Below, in pieces: positions 56,301 to 64,000 of a stretch of DNA of 64,000 bases. The number at the start of each line of letters is the position of its first letter. Position 1 is the first letter of the stretch. Under the pieces are notes generated by a model. It was not told the DNA's origin. It did not search any database and was given only the letters and a program-made list of their open reading frames with translations. Source of the stretch: Nematostella vectensis (Eukaryota; Cnidaria; Anthozoa; Actiniaria; Edwardsiidae). The DNA lies in assembly GCF_932526225.1 (NCBI RefSeq), contig NC_064041.1:11080813-11144812 (forward strand), given 5' to 3'. Made by a program: the position numbers and the translations under genes.

Positions 56301-57742
56301 CCGAGTTTGATCGTGATATTGTTACTGGCAGCGAGGCCTGAAGAGAAAAACAATGTGGCTTAAAGGAATACTGCCAGCGTTTAACCAGGCCATGTATTAT
56401 TTTATTTATAAATATTTTCCGTTATTCAGCGTTATGTCCATAGCACACGCTTAAGGGAGCGAATTCGTTAGAAGCCAAAAATCGAAAGCATTTTATTTGT
56501 AGAAGCAGCACTATAAAATCATAGAGTATTCTTTTTCAAATTCAAAACACTAGTAACTGAAATATGTACTTTAGTAAAACAAGTACACACAAAAACATTT
56601 AGTACTTTCGTCCTAAAAGTGTAAAATAATTTCGATTATGAGCACTCGATATAACACCTTGTGAAGATGTCATCTCTTGGCAAAGTACTTAGAAATTCTG
56701 TAATTGAACTTCCATTGAACAAGAACTGGATTACACTGAATTGTTTAGGTTTCTTTCCTTGCTTTCACAAGGAAACGAAAACCAAGGAACTTAAAACAAA
56801 GGACGCAGGGCAATGTTTTTTGTTTGCCTTTCAGAAGGCAAAGGTCCTTAAACGCCTCTGACAATGCGCGAAAGAATCCGATGAAAATTTGATGGACTTA
56901 CAAGAAAACATTTAACAGAATAAAATCAAATTAGAAACTGTTAAAGAAACACAAGGCAATGATGAATTTTGCACGACAGGGAGGCTAGTAAATGAATAAA
57001 CCTCCATCTTTCTTGGAGGTATGATCAGTGAGAGAATAGTGCAAAGTATTTAACCTTTTAAATAGGATTGATTCTCTTCCCCAACTTGAGATACTCAAGT
57101 CATGGAGGAAGAAACACTAGGAAGTATTTCCATTGAGAATTGACTGAGAATTGCCGCAGAGAAAAGCCGATTAAACAACTAAACCTTTGTTTTTGTAGTG
57201 TTTCTGCCGTTATAAACGTAACAGATCTCTATCAGTTGGGGAACGCAACAAGATGCCTTCGCTCGCTTGGGTAAGGGAAAATAACTCAAATTTCCAACAC
57301 GTACAAAGCAATCAACCTGAAAGCTAAATGCCTGGTTTATGTCTACAGTAAAGAAGAAACAAGTTACTAGCTTCAGATGCGTAGAAACTAACGCATGGGG
57401 AGATTTGTTAAACGCAGAACTGGTGTTGAAGAAAGAGTTCTTTTGTAATCTTGGCCGCCCCAAGAAGGTGATTGCGCGACATTTCACGAAAATGTACTTT
57501 CATAAAAAGCATTGAATTAATATAGCAAACTGTTATAAACTTGAGAAAGATAAATAAAGGAAAGGTTTTCCAGTGATTATGGACAATAGGAGTGTTATAA
57601 TCTACATTAGAGATACTTTAGATACAAGAATTAATGTGTGATTGGTTGCAGCTCTCGTGCTCTGAATCTCACCAGTAGTGTTAGCGGCGTAAATATCCCT
57701 TGTTAAACACAAAATGCAAATCAGGAACCCAAGTTGAATCAT
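42059..57742 (-). CDS. triple Venus-flytrap, single-pass GABA-B-receptor-like protein
   Basis: 26 exons with GT-AG borders and matching phases give 4146 nt, 1381 residues plus stop. Order: signal peptide (1 to about 20), VFT1 (about 32-455), VFT2 (about 457-875), VFT3 (about 877-1282), one transmembrane helix (1302-1324) and a 57-residue cytoplasmic tail. Each VFT carries the GABA-B ectodomain landmarks: the E.AFK.AV helix, a Cys pair 22-24 residues apart (95/119, 516/539, 935/957) with Ser after the second Cys, ISYGSTS-like then FP.FFRT, a GWVWVGTDG-type strand, DGP..YD.VNL and a W/FPG motif at the end. Exons 49680-49892 and 46648-46953 cross the VFT1/2 and VFT2/3 borders, so this is one polypeptide. 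Known class C receptors have one VFT and seven helices; the seven-helix part is absent. It probably acts as a surface ligand-binding or co-receptor protein (inference). Confidence 0.9.
42337..42536. repeat. ~100-bp tandem duplication in the last intron
   Basis: GTGCACATGAGTTTAGGCTG at 42337 recurs at 42437 with few changes (ACACTTTACGGCAATCC, CTTGTATGACCAGTCAATTG follow in both). Two copies, period 100 bp. Confidence 0.9.
42802..42961 (-). CDS. transmembrane exon of the VFT receptor
   Basis: Acceptor GTCTTTCCATAG. It encodes a Ser-rich juxtamembrane stretch (SVSSSSEPAVSDSVTPPG), a 23-residue helix rich in V, G, F, A and L without charged residues (1302-1324), then a stop-transfer HRERRGR. 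Two GT donors lie 4 nt apart (CAG then GTTG then GTAATT). The first keeps the 44-residue PVPV tail. The second shifts frame and ends at a stop at 42153-42155 after a short tail ending RWASC. I prefer the first because of the longer, non-random reading, though its donor (GTTGGT) is weaker. Confidence 0.85.
43037..43103 (+). repeat. 67-bp dispersed repeat, copy 2
   Basis: Matches 18197-18263 (CTGAAGAAGTCTTATTAAAG, GATTCGAATCCCAGTTTTTG, GTGTATTGTATT). It sits in the intron between the VFT3 exon and the transmembrane exon, antisense to the receptor gene. Confidence 0.75.
43551..46953 (-). CDS. VFT3 module exons
   Basis: Exons: 46648-46953 (shared with the VFT2 end; VFT3 starts at TYKIAAFFPKHDEL), 46144-46344, 45547-45720, 45162-45245, 44540-44755, 43894-43983 and 43551-43816. 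Landmarks: REWEAAFKIAVEHVN, cysteines in LTCAEAAK and ARSTCSIAI, QISYASTATKLSD, FFRTCAED, KGWAWLGTDG, VAQVFDSVLAY, HDGPASYDIVNL and VVWPGGSL. The last exon fuses what are three exons in VFT1. The intron at 44756-45161 separates EAIEQ from EMTHKGW. All junctions except the last (phase 2) are phase 0. Confidence 0.88.
46648..49892 (-). CDS. VFT2 module exons
   Basis: Exons: 49680-49892 (VFT1 end plus VFT2 start at FRIGFIAPTHPDLAG), 49131-49317, 48384-48700, 47590-47880, 47139-47402 and 46648-46953. Landmarks: GKEFESAFKVAVDMMN, cysteines in EDCKQAAD and YRSDCSIAS, QISYGSTSPRLSD, FFRTSASD (the Cys of VFT1/VFT3 is Ser here), KGYVWLASDG, TAQLFDAVHG, LDGPPRYDVVNL and PVFPGGI. Exon 48384-48700 reads straight through the position of the VFT1 intron after NWRR. 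Exons 47590-47880 and 47139-47402 each fuse three VFT1 exons. Confidence 0.9.
47885..48215. repeat. two short tandem arrays in one VFT2 intron
   Basis: 47885-48010 has about five copies of a 23-24 bp unit (AGAAAATATTTCAGGTTTTA). 48103-48215 has about six copies of a 17-bp unit (GTACCGAGTCACGCAAT). Both lie between exons 48384-48700 and 47590-47880. Confidence 0.88.
48761..48890. mobile_element. short DNA element, copy 2, truncated
   Basis: Matches the left part of 41852-42016 (GGCCGTAGCAAGGGGTGGGG, CACTGGGGGCACGTGCCCCC, AATTGACCAGTAGGGG-like, ATATTTTCTTAATGTTGCTG). The right terminus is not recognisable. It lies in a VFT2 intron. Confidence 0.78.
49680..56337 (-). CDS. VFT1 module exons
   Basis: Exons: 56243-56337, 55826-55904, 55092-55238, 53612-53760, 53051-53197, 52532-52615, 52243-52363, 51126-51223, 50940-51038, 50606-50693, 50393-50457 and 49680-49892. 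Landmarks: ITIKLGFIGALD, ESAFKIAVELIN, cysteines in TTCKIAAQQL and RSSCSEAS, QISYGSTSATLSN, FFRTCASD, GWVWVGTDG, VPQVFDAVYAYY, HDGPPVYDVVNL and IIWPGN. It has twelve small exons, the most split of the three modules. A potential N-glycosylation site NIT lies at residue 30. The second-lobe Tyr that contacts GABA in GABA-B1 is not evident in the INLVSALPN segment, so the ligand is probably not GABA (inference). Confidence 0.9.
51268..52190. repeat. 16-bp minisatellite in a VFT1 intron
   Basis: 51876-52187 has about 20 copies of GTGATCAAGCGAGTGA with GTGAACAAG and GTGTGTGA variants. 51290-51565 has a degenerate version of the same unit. It lies between exons 52243-52363 and 51126-51223. Confidence 0.93.
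52630..53030. repeat. (CAA/CAG/CAT)-rich minisatellite in a VFT1 intron
   Basis: Units of about 30 bp (TCATCAACACTTTCAACAAC then AACAGCAACAT). It is open in several frames on both strands, giving S/T-rich, Q/H-rich and V/D-rich frames up to 214 codons, which I regard as repeat artefacts. It lies between exons 53051-53197 and 52532-52615. Confidence 0.93.
53349..53400. repeat. (AAC)n microsatellite
   Basis: About 16 perfect AAC triplets, followed by degenerate CATCATCAACAGCAATGATA sequence, in a VFT1 intron. Confidence 0.93.
54757..55080. repeat. degenerate minisatellite in a VFT1 intron
   Basis: Repeats of GTGAGTAACTCGGCATCATC with CGCGGGTGATCGGTTATCC and ATTCGTGAGTGAC variants, running up to a few bases before the donor of exon 55092-55238. 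Confidence 0.88.
56338..57672 (-). other. intron 1 of the VFT receptor
   Basis: The first intron, about 1.3 kb. A minus frame of 102 codons (57179-57487) and a plus frame of 66 codons (56661-56861) lack support. Confidence 0.6.
57673..57742 (-). CDS. exon 1: signal peptide of the VFT receptor
   Basis: The ATG at 57742 opens MIQLGFLICILCLTRDIYAA then NTT, with a donor G then GTGAGA in phase 1. This joins exactly to the phase-1 acceptor of exon 56243-56337 (TTTTCTCTTCAG). The hydrophobic core and Ala-rich end fit a cleavable signal peptide. It is only 70 coding bases and was found by matching phase and leader character, so it is less certain than the VFT exons. Confidence 0.72.
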
Positions 57743-60700
57743 AGCGTCCAGTAATATGTAAGTCACAAGCTAATGTCGTTAGAAATGGAAGGAAACTTTT
57801 GAAGGCTAAAAACCGAACCCTCCGCAAATCGTGACACAAAGCCTCTACGGAGAGCGTGGGCCGATGGGAAATTCCAAACCCATTCGCAAGCAAAAACGTC
57901 AAATGTCAAGGCCTTGAGCAAGACCCTTGCAAGCCAGTCACATCCACGGGGCTCAAACCAGAACAGAACCACAGCAAGAAGTTTAGGGCTAACTCCTTGT
58001 TGAAAACGAAATCTAAGAAATTACTTTCGGTGTCTTGTTAGCAAAGAGATATGGAGGTGAAGATGTACAGGCATGACAGATCTGGTTTCAACATAAATAA
58101 ATATTGTCTTTACTGATGTAAAATCCACACTGCACAATAGGGAATGACGTTTAAAATAGCTGAACACAATTGTTGAGGGATTGGCGTAATAGTAATAAAA
58201 ACAATTAGCTGAATGGTTGTCAGTAGTTGCTAAGAAGGAGGGAAGATGGTACTTTGGGTAGCGAAGGGCGGGAGGAAAAACAAATAGAAATGTGACAGAA
58301 AGTTGGGAAAGAATGCATAAACACGCGGACAAGGATACATAGAGGAATGTATGGATTGAAGTCTGAAGGTTTATTACCACGTCAGGAAAGAGCTAGAATA
58401 AAGATAACACACATGTATTAACTGGATCTATTTTTTGAGCGGAGCTTCCGAAAGAGCTCACAAGGTGGATCAAGCATTAGGGGAAAATTACAGCTAATTT
58501 TCGCTAAGAACCAAAAAGCTTATAACACAGTTAAAGAGGTATAGAAGTTTCATTAAGCTTAAGTCTCTATCAAAACATACGCTTTAATGAACGTGCTAAA
58601 GTAAATCTTATCTTCCTAATATTTTGGTATTTCCCGGTATAAAAAAAGAACTAGAGATAAATGATCATTTCCTGAAGGGTGATTTTGAAACAATGGCATC
58701 CCCGTCCAGTAGGACTGAAGCCTGTCAAAGACATGATTAGCGTACAGCGACGCCCGTGAGCCCTATAGGCCGATGTCAGGGCAAGAAGCCACTGATTAGA
58801 AGGATTGGTATGCTCTGAATTAAACACTCGTGAGATAAAAACCGTAATTAGATCCAATGGGGTGTAGATTACCAGAATCTCCCAACCTTGTTAGAAGTTA
58901 CATGTTCAATTGTACAATATCTTACTCTCCTAAATTGAGAAACATTTTGAGCTCTAGCTTAATGCACTGTGAAGAGATAAGTTGCAATACAAACAGGCTG
59001 CTCTCATGAGGCTTCTTGTGCAAGCGAAATTCAAGACGACTTTGTAATCCGACGCTTATCAGCTCTCGAGTGTTTGCATTAGAGGTGTTGAAAAACTGCT
59101 AACAAGCAGGTTGAACGCAGAGACGCAAATCTGAGACTAAAACCTCGGAATCTTCTTTCTAAGCAACTCTGAATGACTCCTATGGGTGCTAAGATAGGAT
59201 AAGTGGTGTTTTGTAGGCGCTGGTCGCGTGCGTGTTTACTGTTGGAGATACAGTAATGAAGGAATGCGCTTGACAACGCCCCGGTGTGAGACAAGTCGAC
59301 GCCAAGACTGGAAGAAAGGTTCCCTAAACAAACCTTTAATGATCTATCTTTGAGCCCTAGAAATAGGAGAGAGTTTTGTACTATAGGGATAATGGGTCAA
59401 ACTTGTCTTCTTGGAAAAGATGGTACATACTAACACTAAACGGTAAAAAAGAAAACTCAAGGATTTAAAGCCTTTGATGTCTGTGATAATAACAAACTTT
59501 GCTTAGGAAAACCACGGAAAACTATTTCTAAATTATACTCTAGCTTTATTTTAGGCAATTATTTACGTTTCCTTCTATAAGGGAAGTTGCAGTGATAATA
59601 CAAGTTTTCTGCAAATTGTTGTTATGTGCGCAATTATTTCCGACGAACGATAACAATCGCTTCCAAAGAAGCACGAATCCCCAAAACCATTAGACTTTCG
59701 ATGATCAATTCATTAAAACGTTTAAAGATATCTAAATGATCATTACTTTTTGATTAATAGACTTTCAGGCTGTGTAAAAAGATCCGAGAGCTGGGTTGAC
59801 ATATGTTGTTCGAAAGAGCAAAGCGACTGCCACGGTTCCTTATGCATGTTTTGTACATGTTTTTTCTACAAAATGGGATCTCTTCAATCACAAACTTCTC
59901 AATACTGGTTTAGAATAAGAAAGAAATAGCGGCTCACTGTTTCCTTGTGATTATCATTTTCTTCTGTGATTAAGTAGAACGTTTTCTAAATAATTCACTG
60001 ATCTACTACTGAATCTGCAGACATAACTCTTTACTGCAGAGATGTAATCCACATCGATCTAGATGCGGTTTGGAACATCATAGTAACAATATAAGGTACT
60101 TAATGTTCCTAAACCTGATTGTAATAACTTAAGTACATACAAAGTAATATACGTCGGCGAACAGGCTTGCCAAAAGCTAAGATGTCTAAAATGTAGACTC
60201 ACAAAAACTCAGACTTAAATTCAGTCCATGAGGAAAACGTTGGGTAGCATAATTTAATTGATTTTAATAACAGCATGCCTGCAATCTGAGGCACGCTTGG
60301 ATCAAAACTGACATCTTACAAACATATTTTCTTTTTTTTTCCCGAGAATATTAAGTAAAGGCATTGTAAACTATCTACTTTGAAGATATATTACGTTAAT
60401 TACAGGGCTTGTAGATTCTTGCCAGTGTTTGCCTACATGAACCATCTCGATAGCGTCTTGCACTGCTAATTGTAGTTGTACAAAACATAAACTTACCGTA
60501 GCTTAAGCTCATAAAATATACAAAATATCGGTTCTTTTATTTTTTTTTACAATTCATTGTAAAATTGATTCGGTATGAAAGAAATTTTACAAATAACTTC
60601 GCTTCCAAACTACGAACTCGAAATACGCTAACATTATATCTTTATAAAAGTGATAACAGTACAAAGCAATAATTATTCCTTGATCTCTGATTATGACTAC

Positions 60701-62112
60701 TATTTCTAGGGAAAGGTTGTTAGCAAATGTTATCATCAATAATTGCATAGTATTAGCCACGATTTTAAGTTTCAGACAGGTTTTCAGACAATCCCTCTCT
60801 TGCCTACAATTATACTTAACAATTATAACAAGATGCAAAATAAAAATATGTTTTGCTCATAGGTAGATGCAACGGTATTCCAATGTACTTATGATCCTAG
60901 TTTTTGACCCTTGCTTTCTGAGTACGGTACAATAAAGTTTCGCATGGTTTTATAAATACAAAGCAAGGAAGTTAAATTGCGTTAATAAACTAAGTTATCT
61001 ATGTATCACAGTCAAGTCACAGTTTGAGAAAACTTGAAGGTGCATCGCAAAAAAATGGTCTATGTAGGTGCAGCTTTTCATCAAAGATTTAAGTTGCGTG
61101 AATAAACCTTCCCTCTTAACTACAATTTTCGTGAGAGGAGAATTTAAATACAATGTTGTTAACTAGCTCAAAAAAAAGAACCTATACTTTGATCGCCAGT
61201 AACATATTTTGGACAAATTGGTAAGAGAAATGAGTCTAGAAAAAAGCTAAATTGCTTACAAGCTCCTTGAAAGGTAGAGGAAACTTTATTATCAAATTAC
61301 AGGGCAGCTTGGAACGATTTTAGTTAAGATAAAAAACACTATTACAACAACACAGTAAGCTAGACCAAAATAGCATCAAAGAATTATAGTGTCGAGAGGG
61401 CATGGGGCGGGAATATAGGTCATATGATCGAAACAGCCCGCTGAATGCATCGCTGGCCCAAATAACCATAAATGAAGAGGGAAAAAACATCTATGGCGGT
61501 CCTTCTTTTGTAATAACAGAAAGAAATGATGCATTTGCTGATTTCTCATCATTTAAAAAAGTCTAGCCAAATCTTTTCTTTTTTTTATACTATCGTTATT
61601 AACACTTTAATATTTACTCCTTTTCCTATAATGGTACTTTTTGTGCGACACAGATTAGATTTGAGCTAAGAAAATATGGTCGGTAACAAAGATACTGGCA
61701 TACTTGCCTCAGTCACAATTAAAAAAAAAAATATCTCAATAAAATATACAGATCTTTAGAGTGTGCTATCTTTATGGGCCCTTTGTGCCCGAGGGAAGTT
61801 ACCTTCAATCTTTCTCTTCTTATACGCTTGTACACATCAAAACCCCTTTGTACACATCAAAACCCCTTTGTACGACCTTACACCTATATTACCCGTGAAT
61901 TCGACATAGCTCGGATCTATGGCTTCGCAGAATGAGCTCAACCATCGACAAATACAAATTTTCAGTCCTAGGTTCTAGGAGGCTTATACACTCTTTTTAT
62001 AAGAATCTTTTTTATAAGAATGTCCAGCCTGGGATTTAAACAAATTTTAAGAAAATGCTACGAACATGCCTCGGCTCAGATAGCAAATTTTTTTTTTTTT
62101 ATTTTTTAGTCC
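57743..62112. other. intergenic, no supported gene
   Basis: 5' flank of the receptor gene, then AT-rich sequence. A minus frame of 119 codons (58021-58380) and an 83-codon frame (60587-60838) have no domain, splice or signal-peptide support. A 20-bp direct repeat (ACACATCAAAACCCCTTTGT) lies near 61831-61871. Confidence 0.5.
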
Positions 62113-62162
62113 CAGGCCCGTACCCAGGGGAAGGTGGTGCAGGGGGTTGCGAACGCACCCCC

Positions 62163-62207
<45 letters not shown>

Positions 62208-62653
62208 CCAAAAACAGCCGAAAGTCCACTTTCGGTTCTCAATAGACGAGCTGTTTGTAGACAAAATTATAAAGCATAAGCTAGATTACTTTGATATTTC
62301 ATTAATCAATAGGTCAGAATTGTATTTGTAGCCGTATCCGACAATAAACGTACCGTGGAGTACCCTGCTAGCAAAGCTTTCTTTCTGTTTGTTTCTATCA
62401 GCTTAATTATAGAAACAAACCGCTCTTTCGCGGTCTCGCTCGGCGGACACAAACAAACGAGAACGCCAAAGAACAGACTCGCGACACAGATAAGTGAACT
62501 GATAGAAACAAACAGGAAAAAGCTCTGCTAGCAGGGTACTTGTGGAGATACTGCAAAGACAAAAAAAAAAACCTTTTTGTTCTTTCGGAGCTGAAAAATT
62601 AGGTCCACTTTTTCGAATTTCAATCCAAATCCTGGGTACGGGCGTAGGTCCTG
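62113..62653. mobile_element. DNA element, copy B, carrying a nested MITE
   Basis: The left end CAGGCCCGTACCCAGG pairs with the right end CCTGGGTACGGGC (then GTAGGTCCTG). A poly-C tract with (CA)n lies at 62162-62208. The segment AGCCGAAAGTCCACTTTCGG to CCGACAATAAAC matches 27874-28032. An independent MITE at 62361-62538 interrupts it. No coding capacity. Confidence 0.82.
62361..62538. mobile_element. 178-bp MITE with diverged 9-bp target duplication, nested
   Basis: The ends TACCCTGCTAGCA and TGCTAGCAGGGTA are perfectly inverted, and the arms continue as CTGTTTGTTTCTATCAG / CTGATAGAAACAAACAG. The flanks ACCGTGGAG (62352-62360) and CTTGTGGAG (62539-62547) match at 6 of 9 positions. It shares TACCCTG termini with 9872-9967 and 39320-39366 and is inserted inside the element 62113-62653. 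Confidence 0.88.
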
Positions 62654-64000
62654 ATTGATTCTAAAATGCAGAATCAAATTCTGCCCATACTAACAACATT
62701 ATATGTTGTATTATATATTCATATACAGTTAAATTTAAGAACATCGTTAAGTATACATTTAGCCTTAAAATGGCCCAAAAATTTGAACGGCCCAGCCTCA
62801 AGTGAAAATAAGACTTCTTATAAAAAAAGAGTGTATACCGCTCTGACCGGCAATGCAGGGGTTAACTCGGTGTTTTTATAACGAAAAAATAGGACCCGAG
62901 CGGCTCGTAGCCTCTTGGTTCGCTCAGATAACTCGATATGTCGTTCACAAAAGAATCCTAGAATACCACAGTATACTACAGTAATGCGCATTGGTGTATA
63001 AACTTCATAAGAAAAGATAGTGTTTTACTCAGACCACAGATTGCAACGTCCCTAAAGGTCAAATAGGTTGATGTTTAACACATCATCCTTTCTAAAGAGT
63101 AAATTTCATTGGTATCCCTACCGATAAATGACTGGCTCTTTCTTCAATTACGAAAAAGGGTAATCGCTTCTTTAGACAACAAATAAGAAAACAAAGTCCC
63201 ATTGTGTTGTATTGTTAGAATGCATTAGAGGGATGGTCCAGTAATTACACATTTCCACCTCAAATAGAGAAGAAGATTGATCTTCAGTTTAGATAATTGA
63301 TAAACCGAGTTAAAATATTTGGACATCGTTCTTTAAAATCATTTATTTAGGCCATTACACATTTATGCTTAGACTGCAAGTCATATCTTAGGAAGGATAT
63401 GTCTCAGATGCGGTTTCTCAAAGATGCCCTTCTTTCGCTCTACATTCCCCGGAATTTAAGATTTGTAAATCCTACTTGGAAGTCACTGGGTTGCAATATC
63501 AGTGTTATTACATGCTGTGTAGTAAGCTTATGAGGTTAATACCAGTAAATATCTACCGTGTAAACGGGAAACGTCTTGACATATTCTGAAGAATGATGGA
63601 TCGTGAAATAATTTCGGCTTCCGGTCAATACCACAGCATACCACAGAAATGATAAATACTCGGGAAAATTTGGAGACTTTATCGTCTAAAGGGCCAATCT
63701 TTGGATCGGTAGACGGTTTATGTGGCGACTTGTTTCCTTTTGAAAGTGAGGACGTAAATTGATTTGACACGATAAGAAGGGTGAAGTTTGATCATGATAA
63801 ATGAGCGGTCAGTATAAGCACGTGTTTCGGAAAGGAAAGCGGCGAAAAAAAGCTTAAAACGAGACGTGAATCCTCCTCTGTAATTCGCGAGGAACAGTGA
63901 ACTATTTACGATTGACACAACGCAAATAACCTTTTCATGGATCCTTGATATTGAGAAATTCCTTTACTTATAGCGATCCCTTTGCGCTCTGTGATCACTA
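62654..64000. other. intergenic, no supported gene
   Basis: Frames of 65-80 codons only. No domains, splice exons or repeats recognised. Confidence 0.5.

Noticed and set aside
43551-56337. Three separate neighbouring GABA-B receptor genes
   Set aside because: Exons 49680-49892 and 46648-46953 each encode the end of one VFT and the start of the next without interruption. No start with signal peptide, stop or transmembrane exon occurs between modules.
58021-58380. 119-codon minus frame upstream of the receptor gene
   Set aside because: Composition typical of AT-rich non-coding DNA. No signal peptide, domain or splice border.

Overview
The window looks like intron-rich animal nuclear DNA, most likely from an anthozoan cnidarian (sea anemone or coral). 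The genus is inference from style: AT-rich introns of about 0.3-1.5 kb with GT-AG borders, very many short inverted-repeat DNA elements, abundant minisatellites, and expanded GABA-B-like ectodomains. No CRISPR, operon or rRNA feature was seen.

Layout. 1-1594 is a 28-bp minisatellite. 2097-7271 (minus) holds the first three exons of a secreted or membrane protein with a signal peptide, LRR N- and C-caps and an LDL-receptor class A module; it continues past the left edge. 7272-22650 is gene-poor and full of small elements: a TA-flanked foldback, a hAT-like element, a 9-bp-TSD MITE, a 1-kb foldback cluster of 30-bp repeats, and an inverted dispersed pair 9 kb apart. 23161-24219 (plus) is a complete single-exon class A GPCR. 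27.9-29.3 kb (minus) holds decayed immunoglobulin/collagen-like exons separated by a 34-bp tandem array. 34415-34537 (minus) is the TATA-driven first exon of a small secreted prepropeptide. 39.8-41.1 kb is a recent direct duplication.

The main gene fills 42059-57742 on the minus strand. I could assemble 26 exons whose phases all agree, giving 4146 nt and 1381 residues. It encodes a signal peptide, three tandem GABA-B-receptor-like Venus-flytrap (VFT) domains, one transmembrane helix and a 57-residue tail. Exons that run without a break from the end of one VFT into the start of the next show that the three domains belong to one protein. No seven-helix domain follows. The three VFT copies have lost different introns, and several introns carry their own minisatellite.

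57743-64000 has no recognisable gene; it carries one larger element with a MITE nested inside it. No functional link between the genes can be read from the sequence beyond most being predicted secretory-pathway or cell-surface products.
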